Source: Myxococcota bacterium (GTDB lineage Bacteria; Myxococcota; Polyangia; GCA-2747355; JAKLHH01). Taken from it: DNA of 6,235 nucleotides. The position numbers and the translations under genes were made by a program. Positions 4,406 through 6,235 of this stretch are shown one piece after another; position 1 is the first letter of the stretch; each line of letters starts with the position of its first letter. The notes beneath the pieces were generated by a model. That model made no database searches. It saw only the letters and a list, made by a program, of their open reading frames with translations, and was not told where the DNA came from. Location of the stretch: the NCBI GenBank assembly GCA_022710245.1, contig JAKLHH010000478.1, positions 1 through 6,235 on the forward strand. The letters run 5' to 3'.

Positions 4406-6235
4406 TGCTGCCCCCAGCGCTCCGCCTCTTTCTCTGCGGCGCCGCCGCGCTCTTCTGGGAGCTGGCGCTGATCCGCTGGATCGGCGCCTGCGTCCGCATC
4501 GTCGCCTACTACTCCAACTTCGTGCTGATCGCCGCCTTCTTCGGCCTCGGCGTGGGCGCGCTCCTCTCGGGCCGGCGCTGGCGGCTCTCGCGGCTGCTCG
4601 TGCCCGCGCTCGCCCTCGCCGTGCTGGTCCCGCTGGCGTTCGCCGGGTTCCGCCACCTCAACCCCGGCACCGTCGACGAGTACATCTGGATCGGCGCGCC
4701 CCGCGGCCTGATCGGGCAGCACGCGGGCTGGATCAGCCTCTGGGTGGTGCTGCCGCTCGTCTACCTCTCGGCCGCGCTCGTCTTCGTCTGCTTCGGCCAG
4801 TGGATCGGCCAGCTCTTCGGCGCGCTGCCGCCGCTCCGCGCGTACAGCGCCGAGGTCGGCGGGAGCCTGCTCGGCATCGTCCTCTTCGCGCTCCTCGCCC
4901 GGGCGCAGCTGGGCCCGCTCCTCTGGTTCGCCGTCGGGCTCGCGCTGCTCTTGCCCGTCCTCGAGCGCAGCGCCTGGGGGTACGTCTCCACGCTGCTCAG
5001 CGCGGGGCTGGTGGTGCTCGCCGTGCTCCCCTTCGCGGGGCAGTTCGTCTGGTCCCCGTACTACCGCATCTACCTGGAGCCGCTGCGCGCGATCTTCGAC
5101 CGCGAGCGCCGCCAGCCGGTGCAGCTCGACCAGGTCATGGGCCACGCGCTCACGGTCAACAACGACTACCACCAGATGATGCTTGACCTCCGCCCGCGCC
5201 CGCGAGAGCACACCTTCTTCCGCTCCTGGCGCGCGCTCTATGACGCCCCCTACCTGGACGACGCGCGTCTCCCGCAGGGCCCCATCCTCATCGTCGGGGC
5301 GGGGACGGGCAACGACACGGCCGCCGCGCTCCGCCGCACCGGTCGCCGGGTGGTGGCCGTCGAGATCGACCCCGCCATCGCGCGGCTCGGCCGCGAGCTA
5401 CACCCGGAGCGCCCCTTCGCCGACCCGCGCGTGGAGCTGGTGATCGACGACGCGCGCTCCTACTTCCAGCGCTCCCGCGAGCGCTTCGCGCTGGTCGTCT
5501 TCGGGTTCCTCGACAGCCACACCCTGCTCTCCTCCTTCTCCTCGGTGCGGCTCGACAACTTCGTCTACACCCTGGAGTCGCTGCGCCAGGTGCGGCGGCT
5601 GCTCCGGCCGGGCGGCAAGGTGGCGCTGACCTTCGCCGCGAACACCCATTGGATGCAGCGCCGCCTGGCCGCGCTCGTCGAGCGGGGCCTCGAGCAGGGC
5701 GCGACGATGGTCGCCGAGCCGCTCGGCTACTCCAACGGGCAGCTCTTCGTCAGCCACCTCGCGGGCGGGGAGGTGCGGGCCGGCCCGCCGAGCGGCGAGC
5801 TCCGCGAGGAGCTGGTCCCCGAGGACGACTGGCCCTTCCTCTACCTGCGCGGCCCCCGGGTCCCGGCCCACTACCTGCCCTTCCTCGCGCTCGTCCTGAT
5901 CCTGGCGGCGGGCTCGCTCTGGCTCCTGCCGCGCGGCCAGCGACGCCTCAAGCTGCCCTACTTCTTCCTCGGCGCGGCGTTCTTCCTGCTCGAGACGAGC
6001 AACGTCGTCAGCCTCTCGCTCCTCTTCGGCTCGACCTGGACGGTGAACCTCCTCGTCTTCGGCGGCATCCTCGGGCTGGTCCTGCTCGCCAACCTGACCT
6101 GCCAGCTCACGCGGCGGCGCCTGCTGCTGCCCGCCTTCGGCCTCCTGCTGCTCAGCCTGGTGGCTGCGCAGCTGGTGCGGCCGACCGCGCTCCTCGGGCT
6201 GGGCTCCGAGCTCCTGCGCGGCCTCGCGGCGATCG
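4405..6235 (+). CDS. Membrane protein with spermidine-synthase-like SAM domain (runs off right edge)
   Basis: The frame is open from ATG 4405 to the edge, 610 full codons with no stop. About seven hydrophobic segments (near 7-29, 36-56, 63-81, 109-131, 152-168, 171-187 and 193-211) precede a soluble domain of about 213-482. That domain has a SAM-binding Rossmann core: I-L-I-V-G298-A-G-T-G-N-D304, V-E320-I-D-P, V-I-D348-D-A-R, then L-R-P-G-G-K (400-405). At least three more hydrophobic segments follow (about 490-508, 517-541, 547-565), probably a fourth near 573-591. The fold resembles spermidine synthase, but the loop expected to carry D-x-x-D-P reads L-D370-S-H-T-L-L-S-S-F-S-S, and E-D-D-W-P-F-L-Y-L (473-481) precedes the C-terminal helices. 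Both are typical of a family of polytopic proteins often labelled spermidine synthase whose substrate is unknown. Polyamine synthesis is therefore not supported. Only a weak GGTGAG lies 14 bases before the ATG, so translation probably depends on coupling to tenA. Other frames here hold long shadow ORFs. Confidence 0.9.
   Translation, partial: MLPPALRLFLCGAAALFWELALIRWIGACVRIVAYYSNFVLIAAFFGLGVGALLSGRRWRLSRLLVPALALAVLVPLAFAGFRHLNPGTVDEYIWIGAPRGLIGQHAGWISLWVVLPLVYLSAALVFVCFGQWIGQLFGALPPLRAYSAEVGGSLLGIVLFALLARAQLGPLLWFAVGLALLLPVLERSAWGYVSTLLSAGLVVLAVLPFAGQFVWSPYYRIYLEPLRAIFDRERRQPVQLDQVMGHALTVNNDYHQMMLDLRPRPREHTFFRSWRALYDAPYLDDARLPQGPILIVGAGTGNDTAAALRRTGRRVVAVEIDPAIARLGRELHPERPFADPRVELVIDDARSYFQRSRERFALVVFGFLDSHTLLSSFSSVRLDNFVYTLESLRQVRRLLRPGGKVALTFAANTHWMQRRLAALVERGLEQGATMVAEPLGYSNGQLFVSHLAGGEVRAGPPSGELREELVPEDDWPFLYLRGPRVPAHYLPFLALVLILAAGSLWLLPRGQRRLKLPYFFLGAAFFLLETSNVVSLSLLFGSTWTVNLLVFGGILGLVLLANLTCQLTRRRLLLPAFGLLLLSLVAAQLVRPTALLGLGSELLRGLAAI

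Noticed and set aside
4336..5211. Long ORFs on both strands (minus 4336-5211, plus 4386-5186) over the membrane protein gene
   Set aside because: Their translations are low-complexity Arg/Ala/Pro or Glu/Asp/Arg/His strings. The frame starting at 4405 encodes coherent transmembrane helices and a SAM-binding domain.

Overview
This is a very GC-rich window with strong G/C preference at third codon positions. It looks like part of a Myxococcota-type ('deltaproteobacterial') chromosome. The evidence is the overall composition, two probable lipoproteins followed by low-complexity Gly/Ser/Thr/Asp linkers, and a Cys-module lipoprotein built on repeats of the form C-x5-C-P-x-G-x2-C-x-S-G-V-C, a style common in myxobacterial surface proteins. 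The phylum is inferred; no rRNA or other marker gene is present.

Layout. (1) Positions 1-646, minus strand: 5' part of a Cys-module lipoprotein gene that runs off the left edge. (2) Positions 647-1062: a divergent intergenic region of about 416 bp with an 18-bp perfect palindrome, a possible long stem-loop, a small tandem repeat and a tentative promoter for the rightward genes. (3) Positions 1063-3500, plus strand: a two-gene operon with an ATGA overlap. The first gene encodes an exported protein made of an FTP/PepSY-type propeptide and nothing else. The second encodes a probable lipoprotein zinc metallopeptidase (HEFTH...NEGIAD, gluzincin, closest to M36/M4) with an unrecognised C-terminal domain. 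Together they resemble one fungalysin/thermolysin-like precursor split into two polypeptides. (4) Positions 3501-3721: a short non-coding gap with low-complexity direct repeats. (5) Positions 3722-6235, plus strand: a tenA gene (thiaminase II / aminopyrimidine aminohydrolase family, Cys-type) whose stop overlaps by one base the start of a large membrane protein. That protein is a spermidine-synthase-like SAM-binding domain between two sets of transmembrane helices. It stays open to the right edge, so it is easily missed if only ORFs with a stop inside the window are listed.

How the genes may work together. Genes 2 and 3 are probably co-translated and act outside the cytoplasm: the propeptide would be supplied in trans to fold or inhibit the surface-anchored peptidase. 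The left-hand Cys-module lipoprotein is divergent and may simply share the envelope location. TenA is cytoplasmic and its substrate class (thiamine pyrimidine breakdown products) is known from the family. The substrate of its membrane-bound partner is not known, and the link between them is inferred only from translational coupling.

The most unusual element is the separate-gene propeptide/peptidase pair. I see no CRISPR array, insertion sequence, RNA gene, phage gene or convincing riboswitch.
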